A stretch of DNA of 35,914 nucleotides from Equivita sp045641605 (GCA_045641605.1 JAZUHG010000033.1:1-35914), one strand, 5' to 3'. Shown: positions 21,401 through 30,790, numbered from the stretch's first letter. The notes: a model not told the origin generated them from the letters alone. Program-made: numbers and translations.

Positions 21401-23330
21401 CATTAGTGAATATAAAATCGGGGCCTTCGGTTTCACCACCTAAATCAACAGTGCAAACATATTCAGAATTAAATTTAGCACTATAAAACTCAAGCACAGC
21501 ATCATGTTCGCGTGTCCCCTCAGTCTTTACATAAAGCATATGATAATCGCCTTTGTCATTTGTTCTTGTAGTAAATGTAGACTCTGGCGAACCATCACCA
21601 AGATATGTATACAAAGTAACAACAACACCTTCTAAGTCATAATTTTCAGAATTAATTGGAGTATCATTACCTTTTATATTGCCATCGATGTATCATGCGG
21701 GTTGAAGATGCGCATTTGACATAGTAATTGTTCAGTCATTCGGCTCACAATATAAATCAGGAGCACAAATAAAGGTTCTTTCATTTGAATTAGCAGGAGT
21801 TGTCTCTTTATAAATTTTTAATACGCCATCATTTAATAATGCAGCAGTAGTCTGTCGAACCTCCAATTTATAATATCCATACATATTGGTTTTAATTTCA
21901 AATATTTTTCGACAATCATAAGTCCAATATTCAACCATAGTATCAAGAGCAGGTGTTCCATCTGGGTTATAAACTCGACCTTCAACATAAGATGACTTAT
22001 CTCACCTAAGTGTAATTAAAGTATCTTCCTTCAAAACTCTCTCGGGCTCAATGTCTCATGGATAATTTATATCTTCAGTAAGCCAGTTTTCATGAACCAA
22101 ATAATGCTCACGCTTTACTTCAGTTTCTACTAAGGGTTCTTTCTTGGAAAGGTCCTTAGAAATTCTGGTTGTATCAGCCCAGCCTTTTTCAGCTTCGGGA
22201 TCAAGAATATCGCCTATCACATCACCATAATAATATGTTTTTTTGTATCTTTTTGTAAATACTGGATCGTCGGAATTTGGCGGAACTTGGGTTCATCCTT
22301 TTGGAACTCTATCCCAGCTGATATCTCCACCGTTTAAATCAACATAAACGTTATAGTAATTCAAATTAACTGTTGTTAAAAACTTTGAATCACCTGTTAT
22401 ATCACCTGTCTCATCGTTTATTAAAGGCTCATTTTCGTCATTAAGATTTGTATATTCGTTGTGCCACCCTTCAGCAATCATATTTGGAAAAACAGAAATC
22501 TCTGTATTGCCATAATTTATAGTAACTGATACTTCTTTATCGAAGGCTTCGCCAATTTCATGATATGTATAAGTTGTCCCTTGTGAAGGAACATAAATAT
22601 CTGAAAATGGACTGTAAGGAATAATATCAGGATAATTTGTTGTAAATTCAACATGATATGCTTTTTCAATGTCGTAAGTTGCAGCAATTACAGTATGCCC
22701 AACAAGGCTTTTTGCAACATCTGGATTAATGTTAACGCTATATGCAATTTGAGCGCGCTGACCTGGTTGAAGTAAAATAGACGGATTTTGTGAGACTTCT
22801 GTACCACAAGTTGCAGTGTAAACATTATTATCGAAAATCGAAATAGTCCAAGTTGCCCCGCCATCGGAAAATCCAGGGAAGCCATATGTAGAAATATTCG
22901 AAATATTTAATACTTCAGAGCTGGCATTTTCGATATAACCAGACTCTATATTTACAGCTCCTGATGTTGGATCAACAAAAGCATGAATCATTGCAGGAGT
23001 ATTAACTGGATATTCTTCCTCAGGATCTGCATAAGCGAACTTAGTAATCATAGCGGTAGCTGAAATTATTGAAATTGCAGCTACAATTGATGCAAAAAAG
23101 ACAAGAGCTTTAGTTCCTTTTAGGCTCAAACTCTTACCAATGGATAGAGCTTCATTATTAGATGAGCGTGATAGCCGCTTCGATTTGATAAGTGAAATTA
23201 AGGCTAAAGAAACACATAAAAGCGATATTAATACCAAAATAGCAGGTAAAATAATATCTCCAGTTTGTGCAGTAGGATCAAAGGCTGATACAAACTCAAT
23301 TGCAGTCTGAACAGATTGTAATTCACCCAT
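12456..23330 (-). CDS. Giant (3,624-residue) repeat-rich surface protein, about 46 in-frame UGA codons
   Basis: One continuous frame of 3,625 codons. I walked the frame through all segments between the UGAs and found no UAA or UAG. Order: (1) N-terminus with QTGD (22-25), hydrophobic segment 26-48, KSKR, then a signal-peptide-like segment about 75-101 ending AYA-DP; (2) a beta-rich region; (3) InlB B-repeat-like and Cna-B/carboxypeptidase-regulatory-like modules (e.g. FTFDFNGGKLP, and a close in AQW); (4) about 17 YNG-type Ig-like repeats; (5) another B-repeat-like unit (KEWDFETDIVNSNITLYK); (6) a C-terminal DUF6273-like domain (SLDELKAVAQDISANGE, TTDKLFVLSISEM) ending AFCF. Start: TAGGAG before ATG and a good promoter. 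Probably an adhesin or cell-surface scaffold; no C-terminal LPxTG. It ends in TAA. Confidence 0.9.
13620..21150 (-). repeat. Tandem YNG-type Ig-like repeat array within the giant surface protein
   Basis: Roughly 17 divergent units of about 100-150 codons. A well-kept unit reads GLVYNGESQIGV, then a variable stretch, NAGTY-x-A-x-A, a Y-x-W-x-DG segment, and I-x-W-x-I before the next unit. The two Trp positions are encoded by UGG in some units (SIQWEII, NYAWDDG) and UGA in others (YLEWDITQ, NYEWEHP), an internal demonstration of the code. The pattern resembles the MBG/YDG-like repeats of Coriobacteriia and Firmicutes adhesins. Borders are approximate, and units in the middle of the array are more degenerate. 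Confidence 0.75.
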
Positions 23331-23376
23331 TTTTAACTCCTAAATCTATCTAACAATTCAAGATAAGTAACCAAAT

Positions 23377-23405
23377 ATTTTATCAAATTTCATTAAAATT
23401 GTAAA
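23377..23405 (-). promoter_or_regulatory. Promoter of the giant surface-protein gene
   Basis: Minus strand: -35 TTTACA (23400-23405), 17-bp spacer, -10 TAAAAT (23377-23382) with a TG extension (TGATAAAAT). A leader of about 40 nt follows with TAGGAG before the ATG. It is divergent from the tsaB-rimI-tsaD promoter in the same 120-bp gap. I see no operator-like repeat here. Confidence 0.7.
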
Positions 23406-23436
23406 TATTGCAGGGGTTTTAGCCATTTTTTGAAGG

Positions 23437-23442
23437 TATAAT
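23437..23442 (+). promoter_or_regulatory. -10 box of the tsaB-rimI-tsaD gene
   Basis: TATAAT lies eight bases before the GTG start with no Shine-Dalgarno sequence between, suggesting a leaderless transcript. No convincing -35 box at 16-18 bp. Confidence 0.6.
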
Positions 23443-23450
23443 AGAAAACC

Positions 23451-25727
23451 GTGAAAAAAGGGACAAAAATACTTGCTTTTGATAGTGCAAATGAATCAAT
23501 TTCGGTTGCCCTTGGAGATATTTTACATGACAAATTTACCTATCTAGCAGGTGTTGAAATAAAGGCTCACAGGGCATCCAATCAAATGCTCTTGCCTGAA
23601 ATTGAAAAGTTATTTGCAAAATCAAAAGTTAAAAAGGACGAGATTATAACTATATGCGCAGGTAGAGGGCCTGGTTCTTTTACAGGTGTGCGAATTGCTC
23701 TTGCAACTGCAAAGGGAATTGCAAGCGCACTTGAGCTACCACTAATAGGATTTAACACTTTGGAAGCTATTGCTTGACGAGCTTGAGCTTCAGGAATCAG
23801 GGGCCATGTCTTCGTCGTTGCAGATGCAATGAGGCATGAAATTTATCCTCTTCTTTGCGAAAGTACCGAACAAGGAATCAAGCGCTTGAGTCCAGATAAA
23901 GTTTTGAAGGCTGAAAAGTGTTCCGAAGAAGCTTTTGACCTCTCTTCGAAAGTTGATAACTTAACTATTGTTGGTGATGCACTTTATAAATACTTCGATT
24001 TATTCGAAGGTCTAAATATTGGTATGGAAGAGTTGTGAGTTCCATCGCCAGAAAGTTTATTACTAGCATCAAATACCGAAGACGCTGCGTCACCTGGTGC
24101 AGTATTACCGGTATACACAAGGTTATCCGACGCAGAAGAAAGCGAACGCGAAAAACTTGCGGATGTTTCAAAGAAAAACTTAAATGTAGGAGTGCAAAAT
24201 TTAGATGGCGCGAGCTTCCAACCGATGGATGCAAACGATATCAAAGAAATAGTCGCCCTTGAAAAAAGTTTAATGGGAACTGATGCTTGAAATAATAAAA
24301 AATTTGAAGCAGAACTTAAAGAAAACAACAGATCTTGATGGGTCGCAAAAGACAAAGATAAAGTTGTTGCTTATGCTGGTGCTATGCAGGCCGATAACAA
24401 AATGGAATTACTAAAGATTGGCGTAAAAGAACAGCTTCAAAAACAAGGAATTGCTAAAAAATTAATTTCTTGTGTTGCAAATGACATGAGAGACCTTGGC
24501 GCGCAGAGTACAATTCTAGAAGTTCGAAAAACCAATAACTGCGCGCAACGATTCTATGCAAAACTCGGCCTCAAAAAAATTGCTGAACGTAAAAAATATT
24601 ATAGCGATGGTGAAGATGCACTTATATTTAGTGGTGCTCTACCAATATTAGAAAAAGATGTTGGTGGCATGAATTTACGTGCTAACGCAAATTCAAATAA
24701 CAAAGCAAAGGAATCTCAACCTATTATATTTGCAATTGAAAGCTCATGTGACGAAACTGCATGCGCAATTACAGCTAATGGCGAAGTTATAAGTGATGTT
24801 GTGGCTTCGCAGGTTGACTTTCATAAACGCTTTGGCGGAGTTGTTCCAGAAATCGCAAGCCGAAAACATATTGAGGCTGTTTGCGCGACAGCGCAAACGT
24901 GTATAGAAAATACCAATTTAAGTTGAACCGACCTCGACGCAATTGCAGTAACCTATGCTCCAGGACTAGTTGGCGCTCTTGTTGTTGGAATGGCCTTCGC
25001 AAAAGGTTTGGCTTTTGCCTTAAATAAACCACTTATAATTGTTAATCATCTTGAAGGACATCTTTATGCAAATAAACTTGCTCAAAATGATATTAAACTA
25101 CCAGCTGTGGCTTCAATAATTTCTGGTGGAAATACATTGCTTGTTGAAGTAAAAGACTGAGGCAAATATAAAACTTTAGGCACAACAATTGACGATGCCG
25201 CAGGCGAAGCCTTCGATAAATTAGCAAAATATTTAGGCTTAGGATACCCTGGCGGTCCTGTAATTTCTCGCCTTGCTAAGCAAGGCAAACCTGATGCAAT
25301 TTCCTTTCCTCGCGCTATGATCAAAGAGAAAAATTTTGATTTTTCTTTGTCTGGCTTAAAGACTGCTGTAATTAATTATGTTGACGAACACAAAGATGAC
25401 AAAGACTTCAACATAAACGACCTATGCGCAAGCTTCGAACAAGCAATTATTGACGTTCAGGTTTGCAAGGCTCAACGAGCCCTGCGCGAAACAAAGTCAA
25501 AATCCTTCCTATTCGGCGGTGGAGTTGCAGCAAACCCTTCACTTCGGAGCGCATATGAGAAAATGTGTAAAGAAGAAAGCGTCGAAATGGTAATGGCACC
25601 ACTCTCTGCATGTGGAGATAATGCTGCTATGATCGCGCTTGTCGCAGACGAGCGCTATAAACAGAAGAAGTACGCAAAACTAGATACCGATGTTGAGGCA
25701 CACGCATCACTTGATGTAGAATACTAA
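23451..25727 (+). CDS. tsaB/rimI/tsaD: TsaB-RimI-TsaD triple fusion (t6A tRNA modification and protein N-acetylation), seven in-frame UGA codons
   Basis: A 758-residue three-domain protein. Residues ~1-225: TsaB, the scaffold partner of TsaD (ILAFDSANESISVAL, GRGPGSFTGVRIALATAKG). Residues ~250-400: RimI-type GNAT acetyltransferase (IGVKEQLQKQGIAKKLI, LEVRKTNNCAQRFYAKLG). Residues ~424-758: TsaD, the threonylcarbamoyl transferase for t6A37 (FAIESSCDETACAI; metal-binding HxxxH in VNHLEGHLYA; FGGGVAANPSLR; ACGDNAAMIAL). UGAs are residues 109, 112, 196, 280, 296, 492 and 570. Residue 280 (GTDA-W-NNKKF) is the conserved Trp of RimI, and 570 (VKD-W-GKYKTLG) a common Trp of TsaD. UGA outnumbers UGG seven to one. 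The GTG start is set by the promoter 8 nt upstream. It ends in TAA; a nitroreductase gene follows after 17 nt. Confidence 0.92.
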
Positions 25728-25744
25728 TATCGAAAGGGGTTATC

Positions 25745-26269
25745 ATGAATACAATAGAAGCAATTAATAGCAGGAGAAGTTGCAAGAAATTTGATCCAGA
25801 TAAGCCAGTTCCAGAGGATATTGTTAAGCAAATTTGCGATGCTGGAACCAAGGCTGCAAGCGGAATGAATAAGCAAGCAGCAAAAATCATTGTTATTAAC
25901 AATAAAGAAGTCCGCGACATGATTTCTCAGAAGAATTCTGAGATATTTGGTCGAGGGACTGCCGACCCGTTTTATGGTGCTCCAACCATAATATGTGTTG
26001 TAGCTAATAAAGATGTATACACATATGTCTATGACGGAAGTCTTGTATTGGGTAACATGATGTTGGCTGCTGAAGAATTGGGCATTGGAGCTTGCTGAAT
26101 TCATCGCGCAAAAGAGTTCTTCGATATGCCCGAAGGCAAAGACCTGCTTGAAAAAGCAGGGCTTAAAGGTGATTATGAAGGTATTGGTAATCTTGCAATA
26201 GGATACGCAGTTGGAGACAAGAGACCAGATCCAGAAATCAATCCTGACTATATCAAATACATAAACTAA
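25745..26269 (+). CDS. Nitroreductase-family flavoprotein, one in-frame UGA
   Basis: A 174-residue FMN-dependent NAD(P)H oxidoreductase. Features: N-terminal FMN-binding SRRSCKKFDPDKPV, APTIICVVANK, and the C-terminal half with the nitroreductase signature GIGAC-W-IHRAKE. The Trp of that signature is UGA (26096-26098, residue 118); the usual form is G-x-x-x-C-W-I-x-x-A. AAAGGGG lies before the ATG. It follows the t6A fusion gene by 17 nt and is probably co-transcribed. It ends in TAA, immediately followed by structured element copy B. The substrate is unknown (quinones, flavins or nitro compounds are typical for the family). Confidence 0.9.
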
Positions 26270-26413
26270 TTGGTGAATATTTGAGTTGTCGTCTCTTTTT
26301 GGAGAGATTTCGAATAAATTTTTTGAAACCCCTGCAGCGCCTAGGTATTGCAGGCGAACGCATGAGGGGCTGCCCGCGAAGCCGTTGAAAAAAATTTTAT
26401 TCGAAATCTAGGT
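26270..26413 (+). repeat. Structured ~144-bp element, copy B (after nitroreductase)
   Basis: Starts right after the nitroreductase TAA with TTGG and ends in TCTAGGT, as copy A does on the other strand. Order: box TTTGAGTTGTCGT; hairpin TCTC-TTTTTG-GAGA; left stem arm gatttcgaataaa (26306-26318); core from GAAACCCCTGCAGCG through GGCGAACGCATGA to CCGCGAAGCCGTTGA; right arm tttattcgaaatc (26396-26408). The stem continues inward through an A/T run with one bulge. Arm sequences differ from copy A but keep pairing. It fills the gap between the convergent nitroreductase and asnS genes. No ORF. Confidence 0.75.
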
Positions 26414-26420
26414 GAAAAGA

Positions 26421-27773
26421 TTAAAACTGTGCATTTCCAACTGTTCGTGGATGTGGAATAACGTCACGAATGTTGGTTGCTCCGGTTAGATACATGATTA
26501 GGCGCTCGAAGCCTAGGCCAAAACCTGCATGCTTGCAAGAGCCGTATCTTCGGAGGTCTAAATAGTATTTATAATCTTCTGGTTTCATTCCCAGATCTTT
26601 AATACGATTCTCAAGAACATCAAGGCGTTCTTCACGTTGAGAGCCACCAATGATTTCGCCAATTTGAGGAACAAGACAATCGCATGCAGCAACTGTTTTG
26701 CCATCGTCGTTCATGCGCATGTAGAAAGCTTTGATCTCTGCAGGATAATCATATACAAACACAGGAGCTTTAAAGTGCTTTTCTGTGAGGTAACGTTCAT
26801 GTTCTGTTTGAAGATCAACGCCCCATTTGATTGGATATTCAAACTTCTCGCCAGATTTCTCAAGAATATCAATAGCTTCGGTGTATGTACAACGGATGAA
26901 CTTTGCCTTCGCCACAGATTTCAATTTATCAAGAAGACCTTTCTCAACAAATTGGTTTAGCATGGCAAGTTCATCCGGACATTTTTTCATAACATCGTTA
27001 ATGACACTCTTAAGCATGTCTTCGGCAAGTTGCATATCGTCATTTAAATCGGCGAAAGCAATCTCTGGCTCAATCATCCAGAACTCGGCAGCATGTCGAG
27101 GAGTGTTTGAGTCTTCGGCACGAAAAGTTGGGCCAAAAGTATAAACATCTCCGAATGCCATTGCGAAATTCTCAGCATTTAATTGGCCAGAAACTGTCAA
27201 CGAAGCATCGGCTCCGAAGAAATCCTTCTTGCCTGGAGCCGTAACTTTAAACATCTCACCTGCGCCTTCGCAATCGGCAGCAGTAATGATTGGAGTATGA
27301 ACATAAACAAAACCGCGGTTTTGGAAAAATTCGTGAATTGCAAAAGCAGCAACACTGCGTACTTTAAAAATCGCACGAAACATATTAGTACGCGGGCGCA
27401 AATGTTGAATAGTGCGAAGGAATTCAGCAGTCGCACGCTTCTTTTGAAGTGGATAATCCTCGCCAGAAGGGCCATCAATTACAAATTCATCCGCAGCAAG
27501 CTCAAAAGGTTGAGGCGCATCCGGTGTAAGCTTTAATTTACCCTTCGCATAAATTGCAGAACCGTTTCCTGCATGGGTTGCCTCATCGTAATTTGAAAGA
27601 TCAGCATTACTAAGAACAATTTGTAAATCCTTAAAACAACTGCCATCGTTAATAGTTACAAAAGCAAACTCTTTCATATCGCGAATTGACTTAACCCAAC
27701 CGCAAACTAAGACATCTTTATCTTTAAAAGATTTCGCATCGTTAAATATGTCATTAATCTTTACGCGCTTCAT
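26421..27773 (-). CDS. asnS: Asparaginyl-tRNA synthetase
   Basis: A 450-residue class II aminoacyl-tRNA synthetase that charges tRNA-Asn. It has an N-terminal OB-fold anticodon-binding domain (VLVCGWVKSIRDM, AFVTINDGS), class II motif 2 (TFGPTFRAEDSNTPRHAAEF) and motif 3 (GFGLGFERLIMYLTG), and the usual end IPHPRT-x-GNAQF. The length is close to the norm of about 460. The start ATG overlaps the TAA of the upstream membrane-protein gene (TAATG), implying coupled translation. All Trp codons are UGG. It ends in TAA. Confidence 0.95.
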   Translation of the reverse strand: MKRVKINDIFNDAKSFKDKDVLVCGWVKSIRDMKEFAFVTINDGSCFKDLQIVLSNADLSNYDEATHAGNGSAIYAKGKLKLTPDAPQPFELAADEFVIDGPSGEDYPLQKKRATAEFLRTIQHLRPRTNMFRAIFKVRSVAAFAIHEFFQNRGFVYVHTPIITAADCEGAGEMFKVTAPGKKDFFGADASLTVSGQLNAENFAMAFGDVYTFGPTFRAEDSNTPRHAAEFWMIEPEIAFADLNDDMQLAEDMLKSVINDVMKKCPDELAMLNQFVEKGLLDKLKSVAKAKFIRCTYTEAIDILEKSGEKFEYPIKWGVDLQTEHERYLTEKHFKAPVFVYDYPAEIKAFYMRMNDDGKTVAACDCLVPQIGEIIGGSQREERLDVLENRIKDLGMKPEDYKYYLDLRRYGSCKHAGFGLGFERLIMYLTGATNIRDVIPHPRTVGNAQF

Positions 27774-29785
27774 TAGTTAATTGATGTTACTGTGCAAGTT
27801 TCTCCTGATTCGCTAAATGTAAATGAAATGCTGTCGCCAACTTTGAACTTAACCATCTTCATCATGCCTGGTAAAGCTGCATCGAAAATGCGTGAATCGC
27901 CAGCGATTGTAAAGTAAATGTGTGTGTTGCTATCAATTACAGCACTTACAATGTTCGCAATGGTTCCAGTAACAGTATTCCCCGAAGCCGAGGCACCACC
28001 TGTCATATCAATACCCTCACGTGTAAGCAAGGCTTGATAATTCTTTTGACATTCTGCAACGCTGTCACCAATCGCAACGTTTTGGTAACGCTGGATGTCA
28101 ATCATCGCAAACTTCTTAACAAGTCCCGCGGCATCCTTCAGCGCTATGAAGTATGTTGGAACATTTGCGACGTTGATCAAAATTGGGAATGTCGCAGTGT
28201 AGCGAAGATGCTGTACCTGACCTTCGGCAGATTCCATCGCAGAAGTTTCTGTCGCGCCAGCAATCGAATAGAAGTGGCTTTCTGCTGTGCGTGTGTTAAT
28301 CAAAATAAATCCAACGATAGATGTATCAGAGGTAGCCGAAGTTACACCAGTGTATACCCAAACATCGTCATCCTTTGCAATGTAGTTATAACCCAAGGCG
28401 CGTTCTTTGCTTGTTGTCGTAGTAGACGAAGAAGAAGCGATAGTGCCTGGGGTTGTTTTAACAACACCGCTTTGACCCAACCAAGAATTTAGCCAACCAC
28501 TCTTATATTTACCGCTCCAGTTATATTGCTCTAACAATAAGTCCGAAGGATAAACACGGTCTGTCCAAGCAGGTACATCGTTAATATCCATTCTTGTGCA
28601 TTCGCCAGTAACAGCATCGCACATTACAACACCAGAGATTGTTTTACCACCGAAAAGACCAATAGTCTTTACTTTAATAGGACAAATCCACCATGGATGA
28701 CCGTCTTCGTCAACCTGGAAGCTGAATTCGTCAAACATCTCAAATGGATATTTAAGCTGAATGTAACGCTCGATGTTACGAGCAAGTGGCTCGCTTTCGG
28801 AATATTTAATTCCTTGTCCCTGTGTGCCATCAACATCAGAAACACGAACAATGCTTGCATCCTGTGTTGCCATATCAATCAAACAATAAGCCGGAATACC
28901 TTCCTCGCGGTTGGTCAACCATTTAAATAAATCAGCATACATCAAACAACTTACACGGACAGGTTTACCTCTAAAGTTAATTTGACTGTAAAGATTTGAA
29001 ATCTCAAACTGGGAAACATAATCTGGAATAGTACCCATTTCCTTAGTACCCAAAACACGTGCAGTGTCGCGATCGATAATTGGGATTTGCGAGTAATTTA
29101 CCTCTTGAATATCTGTTTCAAAATCCAAATTATCTGTCTTTAAAATATCTGCATATTTATAGGCGTTACCTGGGAAGAAGCTAGCACTTACTAGCATACC
29201 AAGAAGACCTAAGCCTGCAAAACCCAAAGGAATCCAGCAAAGTTTTTTATACTTTAAAGCCTTAGCCTTTTTCTCATCAGACAAAACTTCAGCCATAATT
29301 TTCTCGTCTTCTTTTTTAGCATTAGAACTAGCAGCTTTTGCTTTTGCAGTCTTTCTTTTCTCGCGAAGTTCATCCTCTTCTTCCTTTGGCATATATTTAA
29401 ATCGCCTTGACCTTAAGAATAAGAACAAAGGAAGCATAAATAGAATCAAGAAAATTAATCAAGTTTCTTCGCTTTGAATGTTAATTGGTGGATGGAACCA
29501 TCAATATGCAGCAGCCAAGATCAAAACAACAACAATTGCTGTAATAATTTTGCCTTTTTTCTTCATGTTTTTAAATCTCTCCATAAAAGGCATTTCTAAA
29601 ATGGCTTTTGGAATATCTCCCAAGCCACCTGGAGCTTGTTGAGGTTCCTCCGCCTTTTTAGATGTGGAAGATTTTGCCCCCGAAGTGCTTGAACTTGCTT
29701 TCTGACCAGTTTTTGCACCAGTAGAAGCACCAGATGCATTTAAAGCATCAATTAAAGAGTCAACACCAGATTTCTTTTCAGCCAT
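27773..29785 (-). CDS. Membrane protein of unknown function with a large C-terminal domain, two in-frame UGA codons
   Basis: A 670-residue protein. Residues 1-75: low-complexity Ser/Thr/Lys/Ala, presumably cytoplasmic. Membrane segments about 77-96, 109-126 and 183-204. A charged Lys/Glu linker (~127-180) lies between the second and third. Residues ~205-670 form one large domain, predicted outside by the positive-inside rule; it contains IPIIDRDTARVLGTKEMG, DEDGHPWWICPIK and a Ser/Thr-rich stretch. UGAs are residue 95 (AAAY-W-W) and 109 (SEET-W-LIFL), at the ends of membrane segments. Under the standard code the first segment would be cut off. AAAGGAGAG precedes the ATG. It lies between the HEAT-repeat gene (12 nt) and asnS (overlapping). 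Family not recognised. It ends in TAA. Confidence 0.8.
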
Positions 29786-29797
29786 AATCTCTCCTTT

Positions 29798-30715
29798 TTA
29801 TTTTTTCTTCTTAGAAGCCTTTGACTTCTTAACTTTATTTTTGATTGCCTTTCTCAACGAAGGCTTGGTAGTCTTCTTTGCGACTTTTTTCTTAACTGGA
29901 GCTGCTTTTTTCGCTGCAGGCTTTTTTGTAGCAGCTTTCTTTACTGCAGGCTTTTTAGCTGGAGCCTTTTTGGATTGGGTTTTTTTGGCCGGAGCCTTCT
30001 TTGCAGTTTTGGTAGCAGCTTTTTTACTTGATGGTTTCTTAGCAGCATCTTTCTTCGAAGTTGCTTTCTTTACTACAGGTTTCTTGGCTGGAGCCTTTTT
30101 AACTGGAGCCTTCTTTGCAGGAACCTTTAAGCTTTTACCTTGTGTAGCTAAAATAATGCGCTCAAGTCTTGCTTTGGTAGGCCCTCCTACACTCTTAGAA
30201 ATATCTCTAGCGGTGCTACGAAGGTCTTTTTTAACTGCAGCATCAAGTTTTCCAGCAGCAAAAAAGTTAATTCTATTTAAGATTTTGTCGTAATCGATTT
30301 CACCATGGAACTGTTGCAGTGCTTCTTTAATCAAAGGCCATACTTCTTTTGAACGCTGGGCAGAACTTGCGCCATAACGTGCTAAAAATCTAACAGCATT
30401 TTCTCTAATCAAAGAGGTTTTCTCGTCAAAGAGAGCTTCCTCTGCGCCCTCAATAGCCTCTTTACAAGCTTTAGCATCAACAGGTACCAAAAAAGTGAGT
30501 GCTTCCAGGGCTTCTCACCTTGTTTGAGCCTCGGGTCTAGCAAGAGCATCAACAAAATCTGGGATATTTTTCTTGAAGTCCTCTGGCTTTTCCTTAACTT
30601 TACTAACCAAAACCTTAGCAGCATTCTTACGTTTAAGCTGCGAAGGCCCAGACATAACCTTCAATAATTCTTTATTTGTCATGTCTTTTATATCTTTTGT
30701 TTTTTTCTCAGCCAT
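29798..30715 (-). CDS. HEAT-like helical-repeat protein with a histone H1-like Lys/Ala tail, one in-frame UGA
   Basis: A 305-residue protein. Residues ~1-195 are alpha-helical repeats of HEAT/armadillo type (e.g. FVDALARPEAQTR-W-EALEALTFL; NAVRFLARYGASSAQRSKEV). Residues ~197-305 are almost only Lys, Ala, Pro and Ser/Thr in PAKKAPVKKAPAKK-type units, like eukaryotic histone H1 tails and bacterial nucleoid-associated proteins. The tail suggests nucleic-acid binding; the repeats suggest a protein-binding scaffold. The UGA at 30515-30517 is residue 67. An extended promoter lies upstream, so it is probably the first gene of an operon with the membrane protein and asnS. It ends in TAA. Function unknown. 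Confidence 0.82.
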
Positions 30716-30759
30716 ATTATCCGTTTCTATCTCATCTTTTTCATTTTCGTGGACGCTAT

Positions 30760-30790
30760 ATTATAGCAAAATCTAAGCTCTAGAAGTCAA
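30760..30790 (-). promoter_or_regulatory. Promoter of the HEAT-protein / membrane protein / asnS operon
   Basis: Minus strand: -10 TATAAT (30760-30765) with TG extension (TGCTATAAT) and a possible -35 TTGACT (30785-30790) at a long 19-bp spacing. The -35 overlaps the last codons of the upstream PTS gene. A leader of about 37 nt follows; its ribosome binding site is poor. Confidence 0.55.

Noticed and set aside
12456..23330. Decayed pseudogene or long non-coding region with many small ORFs on both strands
   Set aside because: All minus-strand pieces share one frame, the only interruptions are UGA, and domain and repeat structure continues across every one.
23408..23422. Third copy of the structured element (tgcaggggtttt resembles part of the core)
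   Set aside because: Only a dozen bases match; neither the end boxes nor the paired arms are present.
23775..25160. Selenocysteine at the UGA codons
   Set aside because: There are too many UGAs, none at a redox-active site; they fall at Trp columns, and no SECIS-like hairpin follows them.
29841..30293. + strand ORF of 150 residues rich in Phe and Ala
   Set aside because: It is the antisense shadow of the Lys/Ala-rich tail (AAG/GCA codons read backward) and has no ribosome binding site.
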